Under the pieces are notes generated by a model, which was not told the origin of the DNA, did not search any database, and saw only the letters and a list, made by a program, of their open reading frames with translations. From Lineus longissimus (taxonomy: Eukaryota > Nemertea > Pilidiophora > Heteronemertea > Lineidae), in assembly GCF_910592395.1 (NCBI RefSeq), contig NC_088323.1, positions 4,216,001 through 4,280,000 of the forward strand: a DNA stretch of 64,000 nucleotides, in the 5' to 3' direction. Shown here piece by piece: positions 49,901 to 61,365 of this stretch (positions are counted from its first letter, which is position 1; every line of letters starts with the position of its first letter). The translations under genes were made by a program, and so were the position numbers.

Positions 49901-50700
49901 TGAATGGGCTCTTTCAGTGGCCGGGGCGTAATGATTGCGCTTCTGGGCTTCCTAGGCTACTGAAGGGCATATCGTGTTCTCCGATATAAACGTATTGCAT
50001 GTAATATCAATGATACATATTCAATAGAAAGTCAATATGAAACCAACAACGACTTATACGATCGTTTGATCGGCAATGGCTGATATCGAATATAACTGCT
50101 CAAATTTCGGTCAGAAGGCATCGTGTCCTACTTGCTTTTCTAATATTTGCTTTTAAAGGAATGTTTGTCAACTTTTGATGTTAAAACCATCCCTATGATT
50201 ATATATGTTCATCTGTCAAGACGGAGGCAAATTTTTCACAAGATGAGTCACATTTAGCACCGCAGACGAATCTAATGCCTTCAAATCCTTTAGAAATCGT
50301 TCTTCACTTGCATTTGCTTCCTAACATGGTATGTTAGCAGCTCATTTTCAATTGGTAAAGATGTGAAAAATTCCTGGAATTTGGGCGACGCCGTTTTTGT
50401 GACGTCACTTTGGTCACCAAGAGACGGGGTACACATAAAACAGACTGACAGTTGTTGTTGACACCAGCATGAGGACAAACCGCTGATGAATTATGATAAC
50501 AATTCAGTCAATATCATGCCAAAAGGTTAGGAATTTAATTCATTTATACGCCTGACCTCATTTCCGACGTCCGGCTGTGCTTTTGTTACCCGAATACCGA
50601 CTCTTGATTTACACCTTACACATAGTTCCGGTCATGCCGGTGAAAGGGCTTGATAAATTAAAATATTTAAAAATAGATCGTGATTTGATAGTCGGAGGCG
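43992..50700. other. gene-poor intergenic region
   Basis: No supportable genes are seen. It includes a trinucleotide-rich segment (gtc/gcc) at 44905-45000 and a perfect 11-bp stem (aaacccattac / gtaatgggttt) at 48200-48231. The remainder looks like unique AT-rich DNA with stop codons in all frames. Confidence 0.5.
44905..45000. repeat. interrupted (GTC/GCC)n trinucleotide repeat
   Basis: The segment is made of gtcgtcg, gccgccgccgct and gtcatcgtc blocks. It opens frames on both strands without exon signals. Confidence 0.6.
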
Positions 50701-50711
50701 GGAGATAAAGG

Positions 50712-50746
50712 TATATAAATGTGCCAACGAGGAATCATGGTCAGTT
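50712..50746 (+). promoter_or_regulatory. core promoter of the DUF917 gene: TATA plus initiator
   Basis: TATATAAA is at 50712-50719, and an initiator-like TCAGTT is at 50741-50746, the usual distance of about 28 nt. A short 5' UTR then leads to the ATG at 50781. Confidence 0.55.
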
Positions 50747-50780
50747 TATCTTGTTACTACAAACTGTATACGGCTGGGCA

Positions 50781-53700
50781 ATGAGGCCAAGGAATTATCG
50801 GGATACGTTACCAATGGCGCCCATAACCACGCCAAAGATTATTCGACCATTCGCAGGTAAATTAAATTTCAGCCATTCCAGTTATCGCTTATTTCTTTTT
50901 ATTGAAAAATGGATAAAAAACTTTTAACATCCATTTCAGTTATATCTTATTTCTTTTGATAAAAAAATTATAGCAAATTTTAAACATCGGGCGTTTGTCA
51001 AAAGGTTTATATACATTTGTATAAAGTCAGCTATAGTTAACATAAATACACTATACAAACAAATCAATCTGTTTTGCAGCAAGCAATATTGTGCATTGTA
51101 TACTAACATTTACCAGCGTCATGCTGCCAAGTTCCCAATACAACAGTTCCTCTTAAGTGCCCTATACAGATACAATCTCAGGATTGAATAATAATGGACC
51201 AATGTGTTAATTGAGCTACAAACCAATCGCTATGGAGGGTCGAAAGTGGTAAACTCTTGGCTTTTTTAGTTTTTGAAAGCCAAATCGTTTGTTAACAAAT
51301 CTGAATTTAGAAATGTCCAATTGAAGGTTGAAAAAAGTAGCTTTTTCTGAAAAAAATCCGGGGCCTCCCCGCCTTATTGATGGACATGTTGTCATGTTGT
51401 TTTGACCTGACTTGTCGATTTCCGACTGGATCACCATCCTTTTAAAAATTATTTCGGTTAATACATGTACATGGGTAACTGTACATGCATATCAACAATT
51501 AATTGTGAAAATAGCTTCTAGGCATGTTGATTGCATTGACATGCATCGGGCCAGTTAATTGTCATATCACGGATGTTGATTTCAGGATCAAATACCATGC
51601 AGTATATTGATATTTTTCATGATTTCAATAATAGTTTCATTAGATTTCGGCCGCATATAGCAGAGCTCAACTATTTGTTTCCAGTTTGTCCGATCAAATT
51701 ATCTGCATTATAGTTATTGCACAGTGTGCATTTACATTTTTCTACACTGAGAGCAGGATGAACTTACACTCTGGACGCAGTGGACCGGCCTCGGTCCTCT
51801 TCCTAACGAAAGGACGATCATGATGACGAATTGGACTGCATAGGAGTCTTGATGAAGCGGGTGTAATTGGTCAACAAACTCCCTGACCATTGGAATAAAG
51901 CATACAACAATGTTGATTGAAAATGCCGTGGTGGTGTATTATGGAGATCTTGGAGAAAACCGGCTAACGACCCTTATAAAACCATTGTTTTAGCATCTTT
52001 ATGAGTTGCCTCGCTGACCCCTTTAATCGAAGAGGCCATTCAGACACACTAACAACACTATAATGAGAAATGAAATGAGTTTGTTAACATCTAGTAATGA
52101 CATATCTAATGGGTCTAATTGATAGGTCGGTCAGGCCAAAACATCCACGCGTCCTCCCGACACGATCTGCCTACTTTCAAATTCTTTGATAATTGTTCTG
52201 ACTGTTTAGGATATCATCATTAAGTGCATTTTTAAGGAGAGATACTTTCCGCAAACTCATCAACCCACTTCTTCTTTAGAGTTGCCAATGTGAAAACGTC
52301 TCCGCCATTTTGTGATTTGCTGGTCCGAACAAACTATACTCGCGACGCGTATCCATATATAGCATGTGATATGAAATCAGATTGTAGGTTGAAAAACAAA
52401 CAAACGAAAACTCGAAAACTATTACATCTATATACTGTTTATACTGTGAGTCCTTCATCTGACACGTCACTTCAGTCCAGCATTCGAGGACAGGAACTAT
52501 GATAGAAATTATCAATTCATTAGCTGATGGAATGGGCGAACCAATTGGTCCATTCTTGTAATTGGACCAAATTTGATTTTATTGGCAAATTGAGGGATCG
52601 AGTTTGATAAATTTATTACATGTACCTCAGATGCCAAGCTAAGTGGGTGTGGCAGCCTCACGCCCCACTCCATGAAACCGATAATCGCTGCTGTTATCAA
52701 TTGAATAATTTCGTCTCTCTATGACGTCTGTCAACAAACTGAGTCAACGGGCCTCCCCGCCTAACAACTTCAAAACAAAGCAGTGGCTGCTGATAGTAGG
52801 CGGTGAAAATCCGGCCCCGCACACAACACGAGGTCTCAAATATCAACTCAAACTGACAAAAAGAATGGGCCGGGACAACCATTAGCGTAATTAGTGACAT
52901 TAGCGGCCATTAAGCTGACTGAATCTCCATGGTCCCATTGATAGTGGTAGTCTATCTATGACCAAGCCAATTAACAGTGTCATCGTTAGGTCGGAAGTAC
53001 AGTTACAGCGGAACACTGCAATAAATATGACGAAACTGTTAATACATTCCATTCACTCGTACAGTTCCCGAGCCTGGATCATATTTGTGGTTGCATTCTG
53101 TGAAAAAAAACCTCTCACATTGCGCTCTGATGTTGCCAGTCTAGTTCAAATTTAAACTTATATTGGACTTAATTGCTTTGTAACTCCGTGATTTTATGAC
53201 CTTTCATTGAGGATATTGACACTTGAATGTAAGTACATATTCTCATCTCATGCCGATCCATGCACCGTTGTTGTGCGTATGTCCATCCTTCAGAGGAGAA
53301 GACTTTAGGACTGATATTCACCGCCGATGAGTCGGCATGCCTCATCTCGCTTTTTGTTCATTTTGCCAAGGACGATCAATTATTCAATAGTGTGTCTTTG
53401 ATTTTACTTACTATTACTGGAATACAATAACTTAGTATTTAGTAGAGCCTCTCCATGCGCGCATGTATACCCATTTGGATGTAAATAAACACGCAAATGA
53501 GTCCTTGCTATCAACGAGAACAAAACACCTAGTACATGTAATAAATCAGGTTATACGCTGTTAGTATCATCTCACTGATTGCGGATCGGGGGCGGGGGAA
53601 GGGCCGGGGCTATGTACCTCAAAGCATTTATCCAAGGATACCGGAAATTGATATGCGGCTTGACGAGATAACGTTGCGTACTTAGTACAACGCGTATTTG

Positions 53701-56700
53701 TTTATGCGAAAGGTATTTCATCCGCCATTCAGGACAGATTGGAGCTATGCAATGTCTCCAAGCAGTAATCACCACCCAAAGTATAGTGCGAAGGTTGCCC
53801 GCCGATGTGGTGTCAGTCCTTCCTGCGCAAATTTATTCAGGCGACACTAGAGGTTTTCGAACGCTGCTATAAGGGAAATCTGGGAAATCCAATACCGCTG
53901 TCGAAAAAATGTATTTTTTCTTTTACTCCGTACTCTGTCGTTGGCATGCAGTAGCGTTGCGAAACTTGAACTTGCCGTATTATGATTTCTACCCAATTTT
54001 TACTACATTGTATAGTATGTTGAAGGGTTAAACAGTTGACGTTGATAAAATAAATTCCTTCCATGGACACTGAACAACATTCCAGAAGTTCTGTGATCTA
54101 TCATGGTAGGAATAATCTCAGAATAAGGTCCCCCTGACCGTGACATTATCAAGTTATAAAGTTGAACATTGAAGCGGAACGAACCTTTCTCAAGTACACG
54201 AGCAACAACTCATCACAAATTGTTATATGCAGGCTTAATGAGGTGTGACACAGCTAAATTCGTGCTTTAAACATGCTTCCTCAAAGAAGACAGTTAAGGA
54301 GACACACCTTTGGAGACAGCTGCATATGATTTTGGGTAAAAAGTTCCAGTTAAAACCAGCTAAGGGGAGTTAAGGACACTGGTTGAGCGGAGGTTAGATC
54401 GGTTGAGTTTGATTCAAGCAATAGCCCTTTAAAATCACAGAAACCTTTTTCTCCTCCCAGCATTCAGGAAACGTTTACAAACGGAAGCATAATTGGGTTA
54501 ATTACTAATTATTACAATGCAATTAACAATCTTTCATTAACCTCGTTGGAAACATAACTGTCATAATGATTTGTAATTTGTGTGGGGATGACAAGATATA
54601 TAATGTGGACTATTTTGGCCATCATGCCTTTCAAAAGATATTTCATGGTGTAATTGGACAGGGACGAACATTTGTTTAACGAAACATCTACAATCAGATG
54701 GGTGCTATTAATTATGCAAGTTCACAAGGATGGCTGTGTACTGCGAGATACAAAATGCAATGCATATTGAGAATATGGAAATAGACTATGATCGATACAA
54801 GTATGTCTGTTGAAGAGGCAAGTGGGCCACGCTGTAAATAATGCAGCATTGTTATTTCACTTCAGCGATTTTCCCACGAATCGAGCCAGCATTGTAACTT
54901 CCATTAATAACGTCCATACATTTGCTGGAACGATGCAGATTTTTTCTTATTGGAAAATTATCTCCTCTAAAAAATCGGGCAGCTTGATGTGCTATAATTA
55001 GCTGAATCTTACCGGCGTAAAACCAATTGACAGGGCAGCTTTGAAGTTTATCAATCAAATCAACAAGGACATGCACTTTCAAATTTTTCGATGACAATTA
55101 CTATATGTCGCAACCAAAGAATAAGCTTTTTCATGAAAAGTCTTCAACATCTTCATATTATATGATTACATGGCGCGCGTATATGTCAAACACATTTCGA
55201 TGACGTCTTTGCCACCAATGAAATAATTCGTAACTCATAAACGTGGGGTTAATCACGTGGGATCTCATCTTTCTATTATCGCCCAGATTCAGTAATTTCT
55301 TAACATCTTCCCAAAATACTATCGAACTGTCACGCATCACGTGCGAACTGGTGACATTGAACTGCATGCCGACTTACCGGCATGCAGTGAATACCAATCC
55401 TAAAGTCTCCTCTTTTTAAGGAAGGATGAATATACGCAAATAGACATCAAAAGAGAACACAACAGACATTCGTCCAATCGGAGTTGAGCAGGCCTGACTG
55501 TGAATGTGACTTTACAATCAAAATGGCATCTTAATCGAAAGGCACGCAAATTGATATATCATTCTAACCCTGACTTTGAATTTTTTCAGCGAATCAGAAG
55601 CATCAAAAGACACGTGATACACGTATAATCTCATTACATTTGATAGTATTTATCCCCAATGGTTCAGCATGCGGATCATCATTCTTGAAATTTTCTCCAT
55701 GATATCTGTTTCGCTTGGAATTAACGAAAATGCCGCCTTATCTTCTACTTCCAGAAGTTGCAACGATGAGTCGCCGGCTGACTAAGGATGAGTGCGATTT
55801 GATTCTACAAGGGGCAGTTGTTCTGGCTTGCGGTGGAGGCGGCCCTTTGAACTTTGCGAGGTAAGTGCTGTTCGAGTCTGATCGCCACTGTCTCATTTGA
55901 TGGAAAGTTCATCAAGTGCTACTTTTTGTCGGAGAAACGACTCTAACTGAAAAAAAAAGATAATTTGTTGTTGATGACATGCTTTGAATGCCTGTTGAAG
56001 TTTTAAAGGGACCCATTAATGGTTCAGAGATGGTTTAAAATGTGCCTTATAGAATATTTTGGAAACGGCAATATCGCAGTCTGCAGACGAGGTTTATTGT
56101 CAAGGTTGACTGGTCCTCAGGTCTGCGATATTTTGCCCGAACATCTCATGTACACATATGCTTAATGTTAAAACTGATAAGAATGGCGTAGGGAAATACC
56201 AAATAGATTATTCAGAGAGAGGAACTAATGAGCTCCCCTTAAAACCTTTCAGATACATCTTAGATGAGCTGGACGAAGATGACATGGCTGTTGTCGAATC
56301 TCCAGAAAACGTAGGTGATGAGGAATGGATGACGATGATCGCGCTGGTGGGCACCCCATCAAAGGTCCAGAACAACAAAACTCACACGCCGCGCCCACGG
56401 TCACGGAGGACAAGTCCATGGGGACCGAGTCCACAGATCAGTCCGCGCACCAGTCCTCGCCAGAGCCCGAGATCAAGTCCGAGAACCAGTCCAAGGTCGT
56501 CGCCTGCAACCAGCCCGATATCGTTCAAGGAGGCTGGGAACCGTTTGAAAGCAATCATAAATAAGGGCACGGAGGAGTCGGAAAGCCCAAAGCCCTCATT
56601 TTACGAACTGGTAAAGCATGTAATGCGAGTGAAGTTCCTGTGCACTGCTTTCGGCGCTAACTCGATACCGGAGCCTGGAGATCCGCACACGCCGAACAAT

Positions 56701-57795
56701 GCCGCGAAAAACACATTCCTGTATCTCCAGAAGCAGTGCCAGTTGAGATCAAGCGACAAACTCCATTACAACAGATACAAGAACTTTGACCAGTTCTCAT
56801 ACATTCTCACAGGAGAGCTGGGCGCGGTCAATATGGCGACTGCTCTGTACTTGTCTGCGATTAACGGAGTAGCGGTGGTGGATTGTGACGGTGCGGGGCG
56901 GTCTGTCCCTCTTGTCAATCAGATCACATACGCAGACAAGTTCACGGTCTCCCCTACCGCCATCATGTCGCCTCAACCCGGGCCGGATTTCGACAGTATA
57001 GCGTCGACGTTGCTTGATTTTCCGTGCGGTACGGAAAAGATGGTTGAGGAGGTTGCGGCAGCGCTAATCGCGGACGAAAATGGGCCTTTTCACCCGTATA
57101 TCGGCTACGGAACTTACGTCATCACTGGGGAACAGATGGGCGACGTGCCCGTGTTTGGTTCCTACACGATTGCATTGGAGGTGGGCAAAGCTATGAATAC
57201 GTTTTATGGGGAAGAACGCGCTCTGACGATCTCGCAAGTATTGACGTCGCACGGACGAAGCAACATCATTGCGTTCCACGGCTATGTTACGGAGAAAGTT
57301 CTCCAGAACAACAGAGTCAAAGACACTGGGTACCTAGTGATTACAGACATTGATAACTCACAAAACACGCTGAAACTTTGGTACAAGAATGAGATTATTC
57401 TGGCCGGACGGCCGGGTGAGTCCCCGTCTTTTATGGCCCCTGACTCGATCTGTATCCTGCCCGCGCACGAGGGCCCCATGGACATCTCCTCAATCCCGGA
57501 CCCTGCATCCGCCGAGTGTCGTCTGGAAGTCTTCATTTTGATCATACAAGCAGACGACAAAATCAAAAATCCAAAAGTTGTGAAAAGTTTCGAGAGTATT
57601 TACAAATTGTTTAAGTGCGATGAGGACAACACCTGCTATGATGGTGATTATAAGCCGTGGTGCAAAGATGAACGAAATGACAGTGAAGAGTTGTTCAGAG
57701 TCGAAAATGTCATCACTGTACATGCCATGCCACCCACTCCATTTCGAAAGGACTTTTTCAAAGATTCGCAAAAAGGGGACCAGTGGGTATTGTAA
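50781..57795 (+). CDS. DUF917 / S-methyl-thiohydantoin desulfurase-like protein, 3 exons
   Basis: The exons are 50781-50856, 55755-55860 and 56253-57795, all with GT..AG ends. They join in phase to give 574 residues. Exon 2 could alternatively start translation at its own ATG, 55766. The family (PF06032) is mainly bacterial and archaeal; characterised members act on S-methyl thiohydantoin or are linked to hydantoin metabolism. Conserved features seen are the Gly-rich N-terminal GAVVLACGGGGPLNFAR, the core YILTGELGAVNMATALYLSA, VAVVDCDGAGRSVPLV, and a C-terminal half ending in a Cys-poor acidic tail. Between residues ~95 and 150 a Ser/Pro/Arg-rich repeat (SPRTSPRQSPRSSPRTSPR) interrupts the domain, followed by a further ~60 residues not expected from bacterial members. 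The substrate in this animal is unknown. Exon 1 is assigned from TATA, splice phase and frame only. Confidence 0.8.
50857..55754. other. proposed intron 1 of the DUF917 gene
   Basis: The stretch holds no convincing exon on either strand. Two places (51364 and 52750) share a 14-16 bp core, gggcctccccgcct. Confidence 0.45.
56069..56146. repeat. short dispersed repeat copy B with inverted ends
   Basis: It starts aatatcgcagtctgcaga and ends ggtctgcgatatt, so the ends are inverted copies of about 13 bp. The left part matches 33003-33062. It lies in intron 2 of the DUF917 gene. Confidence 0.6.
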
Positions 57796-59364
57796 CCATG
57801 ATCCACCATATGTATGTAAAATGTTCGTCAGCAAAGGTGCTTAAAGTGTATTTTCCCCTAGAAAATTATTTAGTCCTACTGCGGGGTTTGGTCCTGGGTT
57901 GATTTATCATAAGTGCGAAAATTGAATGGAAAGTTCAGTTTCCACTTCAAATCTAACTGGCGAAGTGCACTGGCGCTGGTGTAGAAGTTAGACCGTCCTG
58001 GGATCGAATGTCCGGGGAACAAAGAATACTGTTTTGTGCTTCAATCCCGTAAAATTACAGATTTTACGAACTGTCTTTCAAGTCTACTAGAAATTCGTAT
58101 TGGCCTAGTCACGGGTTTTTGTCTGTATATACATATTTGTCAATTTTCCTTGTATTATTTTTGATTCATAAATAATTATTATATGTTGGATTCTATTGCC
58201 TTTTCGTTGTAAATATTATTTATGGCTACATTCCAAAAGTATAGAATTACGTAAAATTCATTTTCAAGAACTCAAGTGCCGGTACAGATCAATATCGCAC
58301 TGTGCCTGTATGCAATCTGAACGGTATTTTTAATAGCAAAATGCGGTTAGGAATATTAAATTTGCACTTTTCTGTCTTTACGGAATTTGATTGAGAGGAC
58401 GCGGCGCCCTTACGCCAAATCATTATTCTTACAAGCACGATATACCACGTAACTAGCCCTTATTACTACAGGTTACCCAAAAACATTCACAAGTATTTAA
58501 AATAACTTTTTTGCCCAACAACGTTCGTTAGAATAGCCATGACGAGTAAGTCAAATTATGATAGACAACGATTGATAGCAAATATAGAAATTGGTGCTCG
58601 GTGTGTATGAAACCGGACGCGATTTTTTCCAAATCGGCATGCATTTTTGTAACCATTATACAGTATACGAATATTTTATTTCTGCCTTAATAAATGTATG
58701 ACTGACATACGCAAAACCAGCAGTGTATGACCGGTCACACACAGCTGGTGTCATGAAGAACGAACAAGTCATTTCCAAAGAGCGGGCTACATACGATTCA
58801 CGATGTCACCTTTCACTATAACCTAGTGTTTGCAAGGTCAAACTCGTGACAAACGAAACAGGACAAATGACAACATGAATCCTATATAACTCCGGTCTTC
58901 TGGCTATCAATCTCGTGATATGTTCATAATACATTTTAAACTGATGTCCTATGAAATTGCGTGATTGCGTGATCAACAATTTTGCCATCTTTTTTCCTTT
59001 AGAGAAGGCATCTTAATTTTTCATCCAAGGAGGTTATTATATGTACATAGGTTCATCATGTTGTGACTATTTCCTGTATTATAAATGTAAATACTGGTAC
59101 ATTTACATGTAATCAGAGAGGATACAATGTATATTCCCTTTTCTATTTCACGTTTCAATAAAATTTACTCAAAGATAAAACTGACAAGCTTTGATTTATT
59201 ATTTATATACACGTAGTCATTTTACTGCAGCTACATGGCGGAAGTTGGTGTCACACGGCAAACTACATGTAGTGTTTTATCAGTCACTTATGGTCATCTT
59301 CAGCTGAAATGTGACTCCAATGGTCTTGATGCTCCCAGCATCTATCTTATTCCCGACAGTGACG
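57796..59364. other. 3' flank of the DUF917 gene and intergenic DNA
   Basis: AT-rich 3' sequence with several candidate polyadenylation-like motifs. No further genes are visible. Confidence 0.45.
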
Positions 59365-59505
59365 TCAGAGGAGCCCGTAGTGAAGACTCGGATGGGCCGA
59401 CACGTCACCAATCGAGATTCCCACCGGGTTCATTCCTCCTGGGAGAAGCATGAAGTCCAGCCTGTCACCTATTTTAAGGCTCACTCCATCACTTGAAACG
59501 TCAAC
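59365..59505 (-). CDS. candidate terminal exon, unknown
   Basis: A minus-strand frame runs from an acceptor (cttctccag) at 59506 to TGA at 59365. It encodes 46 residues including VDVSSDGVSLKIGDRLDF and ending HYGLL. The composition is protein-like (alternating beta pattern), but no upstream coding exon was identified. It may be an alternative 3' exon of the TRPA1 locus, a separate gene, or chance. Confidence 0.22.
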   Translation of the reverse strand, partial: VDVSSDGVSLKIGDRLDFMLLPGGMNPVGISIGDVSAHPSLHYGLL

Positions 59506-60436
59506 CTGGAGAAGAAAGAAGTAGAGACAATTTGAAGTTGAGCGAGAAAAGCACTATCTAACTGTATACATTACCTAAATGTACCCACAGTTAATTCTTC
59601 TTCTGCGTTCAGCCTACACAAAATTACAGCTTAGCCCAATAATAGCTTTCTATTTTAATGGATACCCACGGACCACTGTGCTCACCTGGGACAACTTACG
59701 CACAAAAATCGATGACTGATAGATCCAGCTGATATCTCTTGTACTCCTTCAATGAATGATCCTTTGAAGGGGAGACTAGTAATAACACAAAGACAGGTTT
59801 AGGTAGCACCTAATATTCTTTATTTTAGATGTTAAAAACAGCTTCTACATCTCCAAACCACCATGCTTAAAGCTGACACACGGGAAATGAGAAGAGAAAT
59901 AACAAATACATGTGCAATGACTTGAGTAAGAGATCAATGCCATGTAAAGAAGAGAAGATGTGTCTATGTTTGCAAACTGCTTCTCGACCAATCAAGGGTT
60001 AACAATAGGTAGGAACAATGTGGGACAGATGAATGTTTAAAAGGTGACTGATAGCTCCAATCTCATGAACATCAGCACCATTCAAGCAGGCACAAGATAC
60101 CTTTTTACGGTAAACCACCACATTTTTCTGCCTACCTATTTCTACTTACTTTAGCACTTGATTGTTCGAAATGGCAAACTGCTGAATGAGCGAGTCTTAG
60201 ATAAGGAAATCAAAGTAAATACATGTAAACCAACAAACCGACTAGCATAGACTCAGAGACATGCAATAGCAATATTGAAAAGAAAAAGTAGTAAAGTTGA
60301 AATCTCTGGCATGCAATAACATTCAATCAATATAACTTAATTGAATGATGCTGATAAATGTTAAGCAACAGAAATACACTGTCTCGATAAAAGATACATG
60401 TTAAGGTAATATAATACTTCACCAGATTAGACTATT

Positions 60437-60551
60437 CAAAGGGAGACTTTTAGGCAGGAGCTGGTAGGGCAGATTAAGTTACACGGACTTGACGTAGTCA
60501 AATGTAGGCTGACAATTTGACCCCCTAGCTCCTGCCTATAGTCCCCCTTTA
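60437..60551. mobile_element. MITE, TTAAAGGGGGACTATAGGCAGG family
   Basis: The left end aaagggagacttttaggcag is mirrored by ctgcctatagtccccctttaa at the right end. The ends resemble the element at 5381-5553. No coding capacity is visible. Confidence 0.65.
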
Positions 60552-61041
60552 ACACCCAGTGCAAAAGAGCAGCTAGTCTGTAGGTTTTTATAAATGCACC
60601 TCGAACATTCCACTGAGTATTCTTTATCATAAATACCATTAAATCACAACTGATTGCCATCGAAACATCATTCAATAATTACATTTGTAGCCTATTTAAA
60701 ATGAAACATAACAATCCGAAAGGCACTTTTAAGACCATACATAATGCAGGCTTACCTCCTCTATAAATATTTCTGCACAGCGGCATATGTATTCTTGTGT
60801 GGGTGATTAAGATCACGTCTATTAAGTAGAGACTTCAGCTCGTGAGCTTGGACTTGTTCCTTTATTAGAGGAAGAGAGGAATACCTCACAGAGCCGACCG
60901 CAGAGAGGATGTGTCTAGTCCTCTGTCGGGAAGATAACACCCAATGAAAATGCATTTATTGAACCCTGTGAACTATATACATTATGAAAGGCATGTACAT
61001 ACAAAATGTTCTTATTGCTACATGTAGTTTGATTGATTTCC

Positions 61042-61365
61042 GAGACTTGTGTCTCATCTTCCAAGAAAGAGACATGTGTCTCATCTTTCAAGAGACAGAC
61101 TTGTGTCTCCACTTCCAAGAGAGAGACATGTGTCTCATCTTCCAAGAGAGAGACATGTGTCTCATCTTCCAAGAGACAGACTTGTGTCTCATCTTCCAAG
61201 AGACAGACATGTGTCTCATCTTCCAAGAGACAGACTTGTGTCTCATCTTCCAAGAGAGAGACATGTGTCTCATCTTCCAAGAGAGAGACATGTGTCTCAT
61301 CTTCCAAGAGAGAGACATGTGTCTTATCTTCCAAGAAAGAGACATGTGTCACATCTACCAAGAGA
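61042..61365. repeat. 27-bp minisatellite, 12 units, overlapping the TRPA1 stop
   Basis: It contains 12 units of gagacatgtgtctcatcttcc + aagaga, with a t/a variation in acatg/acttg. The 27-bp length keeps frames open on both strands and produces nine-residue pseudo-repeats. The last unit (61339-61365) overlaps the final codons and stop of TRPA1. Confidence 0.9.
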
